Assembly: GCF_024749165.1 (NCBI RefSeq)
Contig: NZ_CP087190.1
Span: 2,701,501-2,765,500, forward strand
Length of the DNA: 64,000 nucleotides
Direction of reading: 5' to 3'
Origin: Pseudomonas sp. B21-023
GTDB lineage: Bacteria; Pseudomonadota; Gammaproteobacteria; Pseudomonadales; Pseudomonadaceae
The notes under the pieces were generated by a model, which had not been told where the DNA came from, made no database searches, and was given only the letters and a program-made list of their open reading frames with translations. The position numbers and the translations under genes are program-made. Below are positions 52,242 through 63,522 of the stretch, piece by piece; the first letter of the stretch is position 1, and every line of letters begins with the position of its first letter.

Positions 52242-53216
52242 TCAGGCGAACACCCGTGGCGGATTGACCGGCGTATCGGCCTGGGCAAGGGCCCAACGGG
52301 CAATCTCGTCCTTGCGCATGAACGCCACGCCGGCATGGCCGCGGGCATAGGTGAAGAACTGGTCCAGCGCGCGCACCACGGTAGGTGTGCCGCCGATGCG
52401 GTCATGCGCCGACAGCGACATCAGCCGGCGCCGTTGGCGGCCTTCGGCATAAAGCACGTCGAACTCGTCCTTGAGCTCCTGCAACAGCGCGGCGCCGGTC
52501 ATCGCCGTGGACCCGGCAATACGACCGATGTCGTTGTTGCGCAGGGTGTAGGGCACTACCGCGAAAGGCTTGCCGCGCACCGGGATGATCGAGGGTTCGT
52601 CGCGGGCCAGGTCGTCGATGTGGTAGAGAAAGCCGAGGTCCTGGAGGATGTTCAACGTTTCGCGGGAGTGACGCATCCAGAACGCGTTGAAACCCACCGG
52701 GCGTTGGCCGGTGACGCGCTCGATGATGGCGCTGGCCTGCTCGTACTGGCGACGCTCCTCCGCCGGCGTCAGGCTGTACTGCGGAGCCCAGTGCAGGCCG
52801 TGCCCGGCGGCTTCGTGGCCGCGCCTGACCACCTCGGCCGCCAGCTCCGGGTAAGCCTCCACAGCCTTGCCGACCATGTGCGAAGTGACCTTGATGCCAT
52901 GCCGGTCGAACAGCGCGAGCAGGCGCGGCACGCCTTCCAGCGGGCCGTAGCGGTACCAGCTGGGGGCGATGGTGTCGGGGTAGCGTGAATCCAGCGGCGG
53001 GAAGGGGCTTTCGGCGTGTTCCGGCTGGCCACCGGATTCGAATTGCAACGACACGGAAATCACCAGTTGCGCGCCATTGGGCCAGAACCCCTTGCCCTCG
53101 GCGCTATCGGGCGGCGCCCCGGTGCTGCCGCCTGGCTCTTTCGCCAGTACCGCGCCCGCCGCCACGGCGATGCCGCCGGCGAGGGTGCCTTTCATGAAAT
53201 CTCTTCTGCTGGTCAT
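52242..53216 (-). CDS. Tat-exported polysaccharide deacetylase-family protein (PuuE-like)
   Basis: 324 residues. MTSRRDFMKGTLAGGIAVAA is a twin-arginine signal (SRRDFMK). The body follows the PuuE-like branch of the NodB superfamily: VISVSLQFESGGQPE in place of the standard D-D-G, VTSHMVGKAVEAYPEL, RRGHEAAGHGLHW (metal His) and FNAFWMRHSRETLNIL. This branch includes allantoinase-like hydrolases that act on small cyclic amides. Divergent from the LysR regulator 104 bases away, which probably controls it. Confidence 0.82.
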   Translation of the reverse strand: MTSRRDFMKGTLAGGIAVAAGAVLAKEPGGSTGAPPDSAEGKGFWPNGAQLVISVSLQFESGGQPEHAESPFPPLDSRYPDTIAPSWYRYGPLEGVPRLLALFDRHGIKVTSHMVGKAVEAYPELAAEVVRRGHEAAGHGLHWAPQYSLTPAEERRQYEQASAIIERVTGQRPVGFNAFWMRHSRETLNILQDLGFLYHIDDLARDEPSIIPVRGKPFAVVPYTLRNNDIGRIAGSTAMTGAALLQELKDEFDVLYAEGRQRRRLMSLSAHDRIGGTPTVVRALDQFFTYARGHAGVAFMRKDEIARWALAQADTPVNPPRVFA

Positions 53217-53320
53217 CGGGTTGCTCCTGTGCGGGTGTCGATGCCGGGCAGTGTAATTAGCGAGGAAATCACCAATAATCAGGCGAAAGTCAAAATCATA
53301 TTTCGGGAAAATCGAAAAGC

Positions 53321-54199
53321 ATGCTGGATAACCTGGCGTTGTTCCTGACCATCATCGAAAAAGGCAGCCTGTCGGCGGCAGGCCGCGAGCGCGGGCTGTC
53401 ACCGGCCACGGTGTCCGAGCGCCTGGCGGCGCTGGAGGCACACTACGGGGTGGCGCTGCTGACCCGCAGCACCCGTTCGCTGAGCCTGACCGACGCCGGC
53501 CGGCAACTCGCCGAGGGCGCACGGCGCCTGCTGGCCGAGGCCGACGAGCTGGAAAGCCGTCTCAGAGACGGCCAGCAGAAGATCTCCGGGTTGGTGCGCC
53601 TGAGCGCGCCGGTGGACCTTGGCCAGCACTGCATCGTGCCGCTGCTCGACCGTTTCCTGGCCGAGCATCCGCAAGTCTCGATCGACCTGGACCTGACCGA
53701 TGGCTACGTCGACCTGGTGGGGCAGGGCATCGACTTCGCCATCCGCTACGGCACCCTGGCCGACAGTTCCCTGCGCGCACGGCCCCTGGGCGACAACCGC
53801 CGGGTGGTGTGCGCCGCGCCCGACTACTTGCATCGCCACGGCACGCCACTGCACCCGGACGACCTGGCCCACCACGATTGCATCGTCATGCGTTTCGGCA
53901 TCCACGCCGAACGGGTCTGGCCATTTCGCCTGGACGGCGCGGCTTACCCGGTCGGCGTGCGCGGGCGGCGGGTTGCCAACAGCGGCGAGCAGGTGCGCCG
54001 CTGGGCGCTGGATGGGCACGGGCTGTGCCTGAAATCGCTTCGCGATGTGCGCGACGACCTCGACAATGGCCGATTGGTCGAAGTGCTGGAGGACTTCAGC
54101 GCCGGGCAAGTGGCGCTGCAGATCGTCTACGCGCCGACGCGGGTGCAGCCACGGCGGGTGCGCGCGTTGATGGAGGCAATCATCGAAGGCCTGCGCTAG
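53321..54199 (+). CDS. LysR-family transcriptional regulator
   Basis: 292 residues. The HTH is at residues 1-60 (NLALFLTIIEKGSLSAAGRE, LSPATVSERLAALEAHYGVA), followed by the effector domain with KISGLVRLSAPVDLGQHCIV and DLVGQGIDFAIRYGTLADSS, the DmlR/AaeR-like group. Divergent from the deacetylase gene with an AT-richer 104-base gap (TCACCAATAATCAGGCGAAA) that should contain its operator. Confidence 0.9.
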   Translation: MLDNLALFLTIIEKGSLSAAGRERGLSPATVSERLAALEAHYGVALLTRSTRSLSLTDAGRQLAEGARRLLAEADELESRLRDGQQKISGLVRLSAPVDLGQHCIVPLLDRFLAEHPQVSIDLDLTDGYVDLVGQGIDFAIRYGTLADSSLRARPLGDNRRVVCAAPDYLHRHGTPLHPDDLAHHDCIVMRFGIHAERVWPFRLDGAAYPVGVRGRRVANSGEQVRRWALDGHGLCLKSLRDVRDDLDNGRLVEVLEDFSAGQVALQIVYAPTRVQPRRVRALMEAIIEGLR

Positions 54200-54247
54200 C
54201 CCGCCCTGTGGCAGTTGGCCGAACCATTGCCACAGGGCGGACCGGCA

Positions 54248-54499
54248 TCAGCCTTCGGCTTGTCTGGCGGCCTCGACACCGGCGGACGACAGCTTGATCG
54301 GGTAGTTGACGCTGAGCGCGTGTCCGGATTCGACATTCACGCTGCCATCGTGGATCAAGCCTTGCTCCTGCAGGGTCTTGAGCATGCCGGCCACGGCTTT
54401 CTCGCCGCGGTAGTTGTCCAGCACTTCCTTGCCCAGCCCTTGTGGGTGGGCGTGCAACAGGCGGGTCAGGACTTCCGAACGCAGTGCATCATTGCTCAT
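54248..54499 (-). CDS. Small hypothetical protein, possible winged-helix fold
   Basis: 83 residues. RSEVLTRLLHAHPQGLGKEV, AVAGMLKTLQEQGLIHDGSV and PIKLSSAGVEAARQAEG read like a short winged-helix protein (helix-turn-helix plus strand pair), but I cannot name a family. It follows the DUF4142 gene on the same strand with a 28-base gap and may be cotranscribed. Confidence 0.7.
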   Translation of the reverse strand: MSNDALRSEVLTRLLHAHPQGLGKEVLDNYRGEKAVAGMLKTLQEQGLIHDGSVNVESGHALSVNYPIKLSSAGVEAARQAEG

Positions 54500-54527
54500 G
54501 GGAGCCTCGCTTTTTCAGTGGGGCGGG

Positions 54528-55028
54528 TTACTGGCCGTGCTTGGCCTGTAGTTCCTTGGCATGCTTCAAGTGCTCTTCGAGCTTGGGCAGGGTCTCGCCG
54601 GCGAAAGCCTTGAGTTCGGCCTTGTCGGACGAGGCTGCCTCCTTCCTGAACAGTTCCACGGCTTTCTCGTGGGCCTCGACCTGGTTGTTGACATAGGAGC
54701 GGTCGAACGACTCGTCACGCCACTCCAGGATCATCTTCTTGACCTTGTCGGTCAGCGCCGCTTCATCGGGCACGCTGATGTCGAGTTTGCGGGCGATGTC
54801 GCCGAGCTTCTGGTTGGCCTGTGTGTGATCGGTGACCATCTGCTGGGCGAAGGTCTTGATTTGCGGGTCCTTGCTCTTGTCCAGCGCCAGCTTGCCGGTC
54901 ACCACCTCGGCGATGCCGGCCTCGGTGGCGGCGTCGACGAAGTCGTCCGACGAGGCGGCCATGGCCTGTAGCGACGCCATGCCCAGCACCATGGAAAACC
55001 CGACCCGCTTGAGGAACAGATTGCTCAT
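54528..55028 (-). CDS. DUF4142 periplasmic protein
   Basis: 166 residues. Signal peptide MSNLFLKRVGFSMVLGMASLQAMA, then a helical ferritin-like bundle with FVDAATEAGIAEVVTGKLAL, KTFAQQMVTDHTQANQKLGD and FDRSYVNNQVEAHEKAVELF, the DUF4142 pattern. Family members are often stress-induced; molecular function is not known. Confidence 0.85.
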   Translation of the reverse strand: MSNLFLKRVGFSMVLGMASLQAMAASSDDFVDAATEAGIAEVVTGKLALDKSKDPQIKTFAQQMVTDHTQANQKLGDIARKLDISVPDEAALTDKVKKMILEWRDESFDRSYVNNQVEAHEKAVELFRKEAASSDKAELKAFAGETLPKLEEHLKHAKELQAKHGQ

Positions 55029-55172
55029 CTGTGACTCCTTATCCGTTGGCGCGACGTCAGTGTCGCGTACGGTTGAGGGCCGGCGGCGGGCAAAGGTTTA
55101 ATTTTTCTGCGCGCTTTGAACCGATGATGACAAGCAAGGCTCACACCTTCAAAGGTGCAGAGGAACCCGACC

Positions 55173-55415
55173 ATGAGCATCGAACGCAGCATTCCCGAAC
55201 TCGAGGCCTGGTACGCCCAGTACGACGATGCCAGCTATCGGCGCGAATCGCCCGACGCCTATCACCATGAATTGCTGCGCACGGCCGAGGCGCTGCGCGA
55301 TGATGGCGCGATCGACTGGGACGACTGGCTCAAGCTCAAGGAGCTGGCCGACCAGGCCCACCTGGGGGCACTGCAAGACGCGGTGCAGGCCCGCGTGGAC
55401 GACCCCGACGCATGA
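55173..55415 (+). CDS. Small hypothetical protein upstream of exonuclease III
   Basis: 80 residues from ATG 55173 (GAGG upstream). Acidic and helical: ELEAWYAQYDDASYRRESPD, LLRTAEALRDDGAIDWDDWL, LGALQDAVQARVDD. Its stop overlaps the xth start (ATGA), so the two are coupled. No family recognised. Confidence 0.75.
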   Translation: MSIERSIPELEAWYAQYDDASYRRESPDAYHHELLRTAEALRDDGAIDWDDWLKLKELADQAHLGALQDAVQARVDDPDA

Positions 55416-56206
55416 AAGCGCTGAAGATAGCCACGTTCAATGTCAACGGCATCCGCAGCCGGCTCGACAACCTGCTGGCCTGGCTGGCGCGTGAGCAGCC
55501 CGACATCGTCTGCCTGCAGGAACTCAAGGCCAGCGACGCGCAGTTTCCCGGTGAGGCCATCGAGGCTGCCGGCTACGGCTGCCTGCACTTCGGCCAGGCG
55601 TCATGGAACGGGGTCGCCATCCTCGCCCGCGCCAGCCAGCCCCTGGAGGTGCGCCGCGGCTTGCCGGGCATGGAGGATGACGGCCAGAGCCGTTATATCG
55701 AGGCGGCGGTGCACGGCGTGCAGGTGGCCTGCCTGTACCTGCCCAACGGCAACCCGCAACCGGGCCCGAAGTTTGCCTACAAGTTGCGCTGGTTCGAATG
55801 CCTGATCGCCCATGCCGACACGCTGCGCGGCGCCGATCACCCTGTGTTGCTGGCGGGGGACTTCAACGTGGTGCCCACCGACCAGGACATCTACAACCCG
55901 AAATCGTGGCTCAAGGACGCGCTGCTGCAGCCCGAGTCACGCGCCTGCTACCAGCGTTTGCTGGCGCAGGGCTGGAGCGATGCGTTGCGGCAGTTGTACC
56001 CGCACGAGCGGGTCTACACCTTCTGGGACTATTTCCGTAACCACTGGCCGCGCAACGCCGGGCTGCGCATCGACCACCTGCTGCTCAACCCGGCCCTGGC
56101 GCCTTACCTGAAGGACGCCGGGGTCGACGCCTGGGTGCGCAACGAGGCGCACGCCAGCGACCACGCGCCGGTGTGGATCAGCCTCGGCACACGCAAGCGG
56201 CGCTGA
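55412..56206 (+). CDS. xth: Exonuclease III (AP endonuclease)
   Basis: 264 residues of the ExoIII branch. KIATFNVNGIRSRL, CLQELKASDAQFP (metal Glu), YLPNGNPQPGPKFAYKLRWF, VLLAGDFNVVPTDQDIYNP (Asp-x-Asn), FWDYFRNHWPRNAGLRIDHL and the catalytic His in ASDHAPVW are all present. It cleaves at abasic sites and removes 3' blocks. Confidence 0.93.
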   Translation: MKALKIATFNVNGIRSRLDNLLAWLAREQPDIVCLQELKASDAQFPGEAIEAAGYGCLHFGQASWNGVAILARASQPLEVRRGLPGMEDDGQSRYIEAAVHGVQVACLYLPNGNPQPGPKFAYKLRWFECLIAHADTLRGADHPVLLAGDFNVVPTDQDIYNPKSWLKDALLQPESRACYQRLLAQGWSDALRQLYPHERVYTFWDYFRNHWPRNAGLRIDHLLLNPALAPYLKDAGVDAWVRNEAHASDHAPVWISLGTRKRR

Positions 56207-56249
56207 ACTATAGTCATTGGCGGCCAAGGGTCGATGACAAGGGACTTCA

Positions 56250-57818
56250 ATGCGCGCAGTCAGGAAACAGACCGAGGACGGCCTCTTCCCGGTGACCGGC
56301 GAGGGCCGCGCCGTGTCGCTGTTCCGCCTGATGCTCAGCTTCATGGCGGTGGTGATGCTGGCTTTCGTGCTGGTGGAGGGCTGGCGGATCTGGCGCGACT
56401 ACCGGCAGGTGTTCACCAATGCCGAAAACGCGGTCAGCAACCTGGCCCGGGCCACCGCCCAGCATGCCGAGGATGCCATCCGCCAGGTGGACGCGATCAC
56501 CGCGGCCTTGGCCGAGCGCCTGGAGGGCGATGGCTTCGCCCATGTCGACCGACCGCGCCTGCACGCGTTGCTCAAGCAGCAGGCGCAGATCATGCCGCAA
56601 CTGCATGGCCTGTTCGTCTATGGCCCCGACGGCGGCTGGATCGTCACCGACAAGGATGACGTGCCAGCGGGTGCCAACAATGCCGACCGAGATTATTTCA
56701 TCTATCACCGCACCCATCCCGACCGTCAGGTGCGTATCGGCACGGTGGTGCGCAGCCGCTCCACGGGCGACCTGATCATCCCCATCTCGCGGCGCCTGGA
56801 AAATGCCGACGGCAGCTTTGCCGGGGTGTTGCTGGGGACCATCAAGGTCGACTGGTTCGTGCGCTACTACGGCGACTTCAAGATCGACGAACGTGGCGCC
56901 CTGGTGCTGGCCAAGCGCGACGGCACCATCCTCGTGCGCCGGCCGTTCGTCGAGCCGGTGATCGGCCGCAGCCTGGCGGCCAGCGACATCTTCCGCAAGT
57001 ACCTGCCCCATACCAGCGAAGGGGTGGCCGAGGCGGTGGCGGTGGTCGATGGCACGCCGCGCCTGTACGGGTTTCGCGCACTGAGCAGCTACCCGCTGGT
57101 GGTGGAGGCGGGGTTGTCGCGCGAGTCGATCATCGCGCCGTGGCGCCATGACATGATCAAGTCGGTGGCGGTGCTGGTCCTGGTACTGATCGGCCTGGCC
57201 GGCTTCGGCTGGATCGTCCTGCGCCAGTTGCGCGAGCGCATCGCCATCGAGCGTGCCCTGCACCAGGCCCACCAGACCCTCAAGGCGCTGGCCCTGACCG
57301 ACAGTCTGACCGGGCTGGGCAACCGCAGGCGGCTGGATGCGGTGCTGGAACCGGAGATACGCCGGGCGCGGCGACAGGGCTATGCCCTGGCCCTGGTGAT
57401 GCTCGATCTGGACTGCTTCAAGTCCTACAACGACCGCTACGGGCATCCGGCCGGCGACCAGTGCCTGCGCCGCTTCGGCGAGCTGTTGCGCCAGGCGCTG
57501 AAACGCCCGGGCGACCTGGCGGTGCGTTATGGTGGCGAGGAGTTCACCTTGCTGCTGCCCGATACCGATGCCGCAGGGGCCAGCCAGATCGTGCAGGAGA
57601 TCCTGCAGTTGCTGCGCCGGCAGGCCATCGAGCACGGTGGCAGTCCGTTCGGCCATGTCACGGCCAGCGCCGGAATTGCGGTGGGTGCGCCGACGTTGGC
57701 GACGGTGACCCCGGAAAACCTGATGGCGGCGGCGGATGCGGCGCTCTACCAGGCCAAGCGGCAGGGGCGTGATCGCTACTGCCTGGCGGCCAGTGTGGAG
57801 CAGCATCCGGCGCATTGA
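56250..57818 (+). CDS. Membrane diguanylate cyclase with periplasmic cache-like sensor
   Basis: 522 residues. Two membrane helices (RLMLSFMAVVMLAFVLVEGW near 30-50 and VAVLVLVLIGLAGFGWIVL near 305-325) bracket a dCache/PDC sensor. GGDEF domain from about 350: LTDSLTGLGNRRRLDAVLE, LDLDCFKSYNDRYGHPAGD, RYGGEEFTLLLPDTD. The GGEEF site is intact, and RPGD five residues before it is a product-inhibition I-site. It should make c-di-GMP under feedback control. Confidence 0.92.
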   Translation: MRAVRKQTEDGLFPVTGEGRAVSLFRLMLSFMAVVMLAFVLVEGWRIWRDYRQVFTNAENAVSNLARATAQHAEDAIRQVDAITAALAERLEGDGFAHVDRPRLHALLKQQAQIMPQLHGLFVYGPDGGWIVTDKDDVPAGANNADRDYFIYHRTHPDRQVRIGTVVRSRSTGDLIIPISRRLENADGSFAGVLLGTIKVDWFVRYYGDFKIDERGALVLAKRDGTILVRRPFVEPVIGRSLAASDIFRKYLPHTSEGVAEAVAVVDGTPRLYGFRALSSYPLVVEAGLSRESIIAPWRHDMIKSVAVLVLVLIGLAGFGWIVLRQLRERIAIERALHQAHQTLKALALTDSLTGLGNRRRLDAVLEPEIRRARRQGYALALVMLDLDCFKSYNDRYGHPAGDQCLRRFGELLRQALKRPGDLAVRYGGEEFTLLLPDTDAAGASQIVQEILQLLRRQAIEHGGSPFGHVTASAGIAVGAPTLATVTPENLMAAADAALYQAKRQGRDRYCLAASVEQHPAH

Positions 57819-57858
57819 AGCCATCGCCTGAGGTCTGTCATGGCGCCAAGGCAGGGCC

Positions 57859-58818
57859 TTACTCCACCTCGACCAGCACCCCGTCACGGCCAATCCGATA
57901 GCGCGCCAGGTCCCGGGCCAGGGTCAGGTGCCCCTTGTAGTGCGCCAGCGCCTCATCGCGTACCTCCTCGATGGAACCGCCGCGCCCACCGCCCGACTGG
58001 TAGCGGGCGCTGAAGTGCGTCAGCACCAGGTTCTTCACCCCCACCATCTCGCCGAAGCGCGCCACAGCGGCGGCGGTGCTGTGCCCGAAGCTGGCCTGGG
58101 TGCGTTCGACCAACGGTTGGGTGAAGGTGGCTTCGTGGACCAGGACGTCAACGTTGGCGGCCAGTTCGCTCAACAATTCGGGGCGGTCGTTGTCACCACA
58201 GACGATGATGCGTTGCGCCGGGCGCGTCGGTTGCAGGTAGGCCTGCGGGTCGATCTGGCGACCTTCGTGCTCGACCGTTCGGCCACGGGCGATCTGCCCC
58301 CACAGCGGCCCGGCGGGGATGCCGTCGCCGCGCAGGCGCTCGGTGTCCAGGTGCGGTTGCGGGTCGCGCTCCTCGAACACGAAGCCGTAGGAGGGTACCC
58401 GGTGCGACAGCTCGACCACGCCGACCTGGATGTTACCGTGGCTCAAGCCACCAAAGGTCTCCAGCGCCTGCATCTGCAACTCGAAGGGCAGGTAGGTGTC
58501 GCTGACCTCCAGGCTCTGCCGGACCCAGGGGTGCAGGTCGGCCGGCAGGACCAGCACCAGTGGCTCCTTGCGCCCTGACATGCCGGCGCTGGCCAGCAGC
58601 CCCGGCAGGCCGAAGCAATGGTCGCCGTGTACATGGGTGATGAAGATGGCGCGCAGGTCGCGCACCGACAGCGGGCTGTGCAGCAGCTGATGCTGGGTGC
58701 CTTCGCCGCAATCGACCAGGAACCAACCGGTGCCGGTGGCCTCGATGACCGCGGTCGCGCTGACGTTGCGGGCCTTGGTGGGCACCCCGGAGGAGGTGCC
58801 CAGAAACTGCAGGTCCAT
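57859..58818 (-). CDS. rnz: Ribonuclease Z
   Basis: 319 residues from ATG 58818. [20 protein letters not shown] and [16 protein letters not shown] [16 protein letters not shown] are family hallmarks. [15 protein letters not shown] is the zinc motif, [13 protein letters not shown] the family's exosite-adjacent loop, and VLTHFSARY the C-terminal His motif. Processes tRNA 3' ends or acts as RNase BN. Confidence 0.92.
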   Translation of the reverse strand: MDLQFLGTSSGVPTKARNVSATAVIEATGTGWFLVDCGEGTQHQLLHSPLSVRDLRAIFITHVHGDHCFGLPGLLASAGMSGRKEPLVLVLPADLHPWVRQSLEVSDTYLPFELQMQALETFGGLSHGNIQVGVVELSHRVPSYGFVFEERDPQPHLDTERLRGDGIPAGPLWGQIARGRTVEHEGRQIDPQAYLQPTRPAQRIIVCGDNDRPELLSELAANVDVLVHEATFTQPLVERTQASFGHSTAAAVARFGEMVGVKNLVLTHFSARYQSGGGRGGSIEEVRDEALAHYKGHLTLARDLARYRIGRDGVLVEVE

Positions 58819-58953
58819 TGCCTGACTCCTTGATTCGACGTTGTCGCGACCCCGCAGGGCGGGGCGCGCGGAGGCTAGCATGGTGCTGCCGGGCGAGCCA
58901 GCAGTGCTTTACCGGATCGCCCCAACATCGAGCTTACGCGCTACAAGGCCAGG

Positions 58954-59754
58954 CTAGTAGACACCGCCCTGGGCGATGGCGGCGGTCCCTGCCTTGAACG
59001 TGCCCGCCAACCCCTGCAAGCCGCGCATCAGCACCGTGGTGTCGACCCCCACCGCGACGAACGCCGCGCCCAGTTCGATGTAACGTCGGGCCAGCGTCGC
59101 GTCGGCGCTGAGAATACCTGCCGCCTTGCCGGCCCGCGCGATGCGCACGATGGCATCCTCGATGGCCGCCTGGACCTCAGGATGCCCCGGATTGCCCCGC
59201 TGGCCCATGGCGGCGCTGAGGTCGGCGGGGCCGATGAACACGCCATCGACACCTTCGACGGCACAGATCGCGTCGAGGTTGGCCAGCCCTTCGCGGTTTT
59301 CCACCTGCACCAGCAGGCACATCTGCTCGTCGGCCTGGTCCAGGTAGCCGGGGATGCTGTTCCAGCGCGACGCCCGCGCCAGCGCGCTGCCGACACCGCG
59401 CACGCCGTGGGGCGGGTAGCGCATCGCCCGCACCAGCTGACGTGCCTGCTCGGCGCTTTCGACCATGGGCACCAGCAGGGTCTGCACGCCGATATCGAGC
59501 AACTGCTTGATCAGCGCGGTATCGCCGATCACCGGGCGCACGATGGGCTGGGCCGGGTAGGGCGCCACCGCCTGCAACTGGCCGAGCAGGCTGCGCAGGT
59601 CGTTGGGCGCATGCTCGCCGTCGAGCAGCAGCCAGTCGAAGCCGGCGTTGGCCGCCAGCTCCGCGCAATATGGGTCGGCCAGGCCGAGCCACAGGCCGAT
59701 CTGTGCCTGGCCGTCGCGCAGGCGTTGCTTGAAGGTGTTGATGGGCATGTGCAT
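58954..59754 (-). CDS. hpaI: 4-hydroxy-2-oxoheptane-1,7-dioate aldolase
   Basis: 266 residues from ATG 59754 (GGAG 6 bases upstream). Very close in length and motif to E. coli Hpa[75 protein letters not shown]. Class II metal-dependent pyruvate aldolase giving pyruvate and succinate semialdehyde. Last gene of the hpaGEDFHI operon. Confidence 0.94.
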   Translation of the reverse strand: MHMPINTFKQRLRDGQAQIGLWLGLADPYCAELAANAGFDWLLLDGEHAPNDLRSLLGQLQAVAPYPAQPIVRPVIGDTALIKQLLDIGVQTLLVPMVESAEQARQLVRAMRYPPHGVRGVGSALARASRWNSIPGYLDQADEQMCLLVQVENREGLANLDAICAVEGVDGVFIGPADLSAAMGQRGNPGHPEVQAAIEDAIVRIARAGKAAGILSADATLARRYIELGAAFVAVGVDTTVLMRGLQGLAGTFKAGTAAIAQGGVY

Positions 59755-59763
59755 GGGCGCTCC

Positions 59764-60567
59764 TCAGACGAAACGGCAGGCGATCGAGCCAAGCTGGTCG
59801 TAGTCGACGTGAAAGGTGTCGCCGGGACGGGCGGCCACCGGGCGGGTGAACGAGCCGCCGAGAATGAGCTGGCCGGCTTCCAGGCTCACGTCATGTGCCG
59901 CCAGCTTGTTGGCCAGCCAGACCACGCCCTTGGCGGGGTGGTTGAGCACCGCCGCCGACACGCCGGATTCCTCGATCACGCCGTTGCGGTACAGCACCGC
60001 CGGGACCTTGCGCAGGTCGATATCGCCCGGCCGCACCGCACGCCCACCGATGACCACGCCAGCGTTGGCGGCGTTGTCGGAGATGGTGTCGAAGACCTTG
60101 CGGGTGACACCGCTGAGTGGGTCGACCTGCTGGATGCGCGCATCGATGATCTCCAGCGCCGGGATCACCCACTCGGTGGCGTCGAGCACCTCGAACAGGG
60201 TCACGTTCGGCCCCTTGAGCGGCTTGCCGAGGATGAACGCCAGTTCCACCTCGACCCGGGGCACGATGAAACGCTCGAAGGGAATGTCGCGGCCTTCCTC
60301 GAACAGCATGTCGTCGAGCAGCGCGCCGTAGTCTGGCTCGGTGATGTTCGAGGAGACCTGCATGGCCCGGGAGGTGAGGCCGATCTTGTGGCCGACCAGC
60401 TTGCGGCCATCCTTGATCTTCTGCGCCACCCAGGCACGCTGGATGGCGTAGGCGTCCTCGATGCCGATCGAGGGATGTTCCAGGGAAAACTGGCCGACCT
60501 GTTCGCGGGTGCGTTCGGCCTGGTCGAGGCGGGCGGCGGCTTGCTGGATGATACGGGCGTCGAGCAT
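59764..60567 (-). CDS. hpaH: 2-oxohept-4-ene-1,7-dioate hydratase
   Basis: 267 residues. [40 protein letters not shown] and [16 protein letters not shown] are diagnostic of the HpaH/MhpD hydratases; [19 protein letters not shown] holds the metal-binding Glu residues. It adds water to the ring-cleavage product after decarboxylation. Nine bases before hpaI. Confidence 0.94.
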   Translation of the reverse strand: MLDARIIQQAAARLDQAERTREQVGQFSLEHPSIGIEDAYAIQRAWVAQKIKDGRKLVGHKIGLTSRAMQVSSNITEPDYGALLDDMLFEEGRDIPFERFIVPRVEVELAFILGKPLKGPNVTLFEVLDATEWVIPALEIIDARIQQVDPLSGVTRKVFDTISDNAANAGVVIGGRAVRPGDIDLRKVPAVLYRNGVIEESGVSAAVLNHPAKGVVWLANKLAAHDVSLEAGQLILGGSFTRPVAARPGDTFHVDYDQLGSIACRFV

Positions 60568-60574
60568 GGAGACC

Positions 60575-60985
60575 TCAGGGCTGGCGGGTGAACAGAGGGT
60601 GCAGGCTGCTGTGCTTGGCGTCGTAAACCTGGGCCTGGCTTTCGTCGATCTGCAGGGTCACGCCGACCGGGCGACGTTCCAGCAGCGCGTCCAGGTGCCG
60701 GCTCAACACCGCCAGCAGCGCGTCACCGACCTGCTGGTGCACCGCAGCGCTGCGGCCAGCGCCCATGCGCAGGTTGGCGTAGACGAAACCGTAGGCACCG
60801 CGGCCATCGGCGATTGCCGCATGGGCGGCGGGGTAGGCCAGCACACGTGTGCCGCCGGTGGGGAACACCTGGCGATGGTGTTCGTCGCGCTGGGCGAGCA
60901 TGCAGTCGGCCAGGGCGCGGCATAGGCCTGGCATATCGGCGTCGGCTTCGATATCCGGGCTGTAGAGCAGGACCAGATGGGGCAT
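60575..60985 (-). CDS. hpaF: 5-carboxymethyl-2-hydroxymuconate delta-isomerase
   Basis: 136 residues from ATG 60985 (AAGGAG upstream). [20 protein letters not shown] begins with the catalytic Pro2 of the 4-oxalocrotonate tautomerase superfamily. [20 protein letters not shown] and [20 protein letters not shown] match the CHMI family. It isomerises the product of HpaE before decarboxylation. Confidence 0.92.
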   Translation of the reverse strand: MPHLVLLYSPDIEADADMPGLCRALADCMLAQRDEHHRQVFPTGGTRVLAYPAAHAAIADGRGAYGFVYANLRMGAGRSAAVHQQVGDALLAVLSRHLDALLERRPVGVTLQIDESQAQVYDAKHSSLHPLFTRQP

Positions 60986-60996
60986 GGTGATGCTCC

Positions 60997-61920
60997 TTAC
61001 AGGCGGCTTGTGGAGGTGACGCCGGCCCGGTTCGAGGCCTGGGCGGCAGGGATCGCGCTGCCATCCTGCCGGGTGACCGGGAAGATCGCGTTGATCTGGC
61101 CGGTGCCGGAGGAGCCGAAGTACGGCGTCACCACCTCGGCCTTGCCGTCGTATTTCGACCAGCCGAGTGCGCCGAGCAACATGGCGGTGTCGTGCATGAA
61201 GCCTTCGCCGTGGCCCTTGACCGCGTACTCGGGCAGCATTGCGCAGAAATCGGCCCAGTCGCCGTCCTGCCACAGGCGCACCACGCGGTGGTCGAGGGTT
61301 TCCAGGAACGGGCTCCAGACCTTGGTGGCAAAGTCCGGGGCCTGGCCGTTCTGGGCGAAACGGTGCGACAGCGAGCCGCTGGCCAGGAAGGCCACGGTGC
61401 CGTCGTAGTGTTCCTCGACCGCCTTGCGCATGGCCCAGCCCAGGCGCGCGCTGTCGTTGAGGTAGTGCGAGGTGCACAGCGCCGAGACCGAGATCACCTT
61501 GAAGTGCTGGTCGGTGTTCATGTAGCGCATCGGCACCAGGGTGCCGTACTCAGGCGCCAGCGTGGTGGCGTCGTGGGCCATGGTTTCCACGCCCAGGCGA
61601 TTGCACTCGTCGGCGAGGATGCGTCCCAGCTCGGGGTTGCCGGGGAAGCCGTAGTTCATGTTGGCGATGAAGTGCGGCAGTTCGTTGCTGGTGTACAGGC
61701 CTTCGAAGTGCGCGGCGCAGTTGATGTGGTAGTTGGCGTTGACCAGCCAGTGGGTGTCGAACACGACGAGGGTGTCGACGCCCAGTTCGCGGCAGCGCCG
61801 GCCGATCTCGAGGTGGCCGTCGATGGCCGCCTGGCGAAAGCCCTGGCGCGGGCCGGGCAGTTCGGACAGGTACATCGACGGCACGTGGGTGATCTTGGCG
61901 GCGAGAGCAAGTGTGCCCAT
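60997..61920 (-). CDS. hpaD: 3,4-dihydroxyphenylacetate 2,3-dioxygenase
   Basis: 307 residues. Class III (LigB-type) extradiol dioxygenase: KITHVPSMYLSELPGPRQGF with an iron His, FDTHWLVNANYHINC, ASGSLSHRFAQNGQ and EVVTPYFGSSGTGQINAIFP. It opens the homoprotocatechuate ring. A CA motif (61940-61947) and a REP pair lie between it and hpaE. Confidence 0.93.
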   Translation of the reverse strand: MGTLALAAKITHVPSMYLSELPGPRQGFRQAAIDGHLEIGRRCRELGVDTLVVFDTHWLVNANYHINCAAHFEGLYTSNELPHFIANMNYGFPGNPELGRILADECNRLGVETMAHDATTLAPEYGTLVPMRYMNTDQHFKVISVSALCTSHYLNDSARLGWAMRKAVEEHYDGTVAFLASGSLSHRFAQNGQAPDFATKVWSPFLETLDHRVVRLWQDGDWADFCAMLPEYAVKGHGEGFMHDTAMLLGALGWSKYDGKAEVVTPYFGSSGTGQINAIFPVTRQDGSAIPAAQASNRAGVTSTSRL

Positions 61921-61939
61921 GGGAGTCTCCGGTAACGAG

Positions 61940-61947
61940 TTGTTGTT
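61940..61947 (-). promoter_or_regulatory. Crc/Hfq CA motif before hpaD
   Basis: Minus strand AACAACAA, a perfect AANAANAA, about 20 bases before the hpaD ATG and directly upstream of its GGAG. Confidence 0.6.
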
Positions 61948-61979
61948 ATGTATCCATGGCGAGGGCTTCGCCCTCGTTT

Positions 61980-62040
61980 CGCCGGCAAGCCGACTCCCAC
62001 AGTGTGCGGTGATCCCTGTGGGAGCCGGCTTGCCGGCGAT
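61980..62040. repeat. REP pair inside the hpa operon
   Basis: CGCCGGCAAGCCGACTCCCA (from 61980) and its inverse GGGAGCCGGCTTGCCGGCG (to 62039) lie in the 141-base hpaE-hpaD gap. It could cause differential mRNA stability between hpaGE and hpaDFHI. Confidence 0.8.
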
Positions 62041-62061
62041 GGGCTGCTCAGCAGCCCCGCG

Positions 62062-63518
<1,457 letters not shown>

Positions 63519-63522
<4 letters not shown>

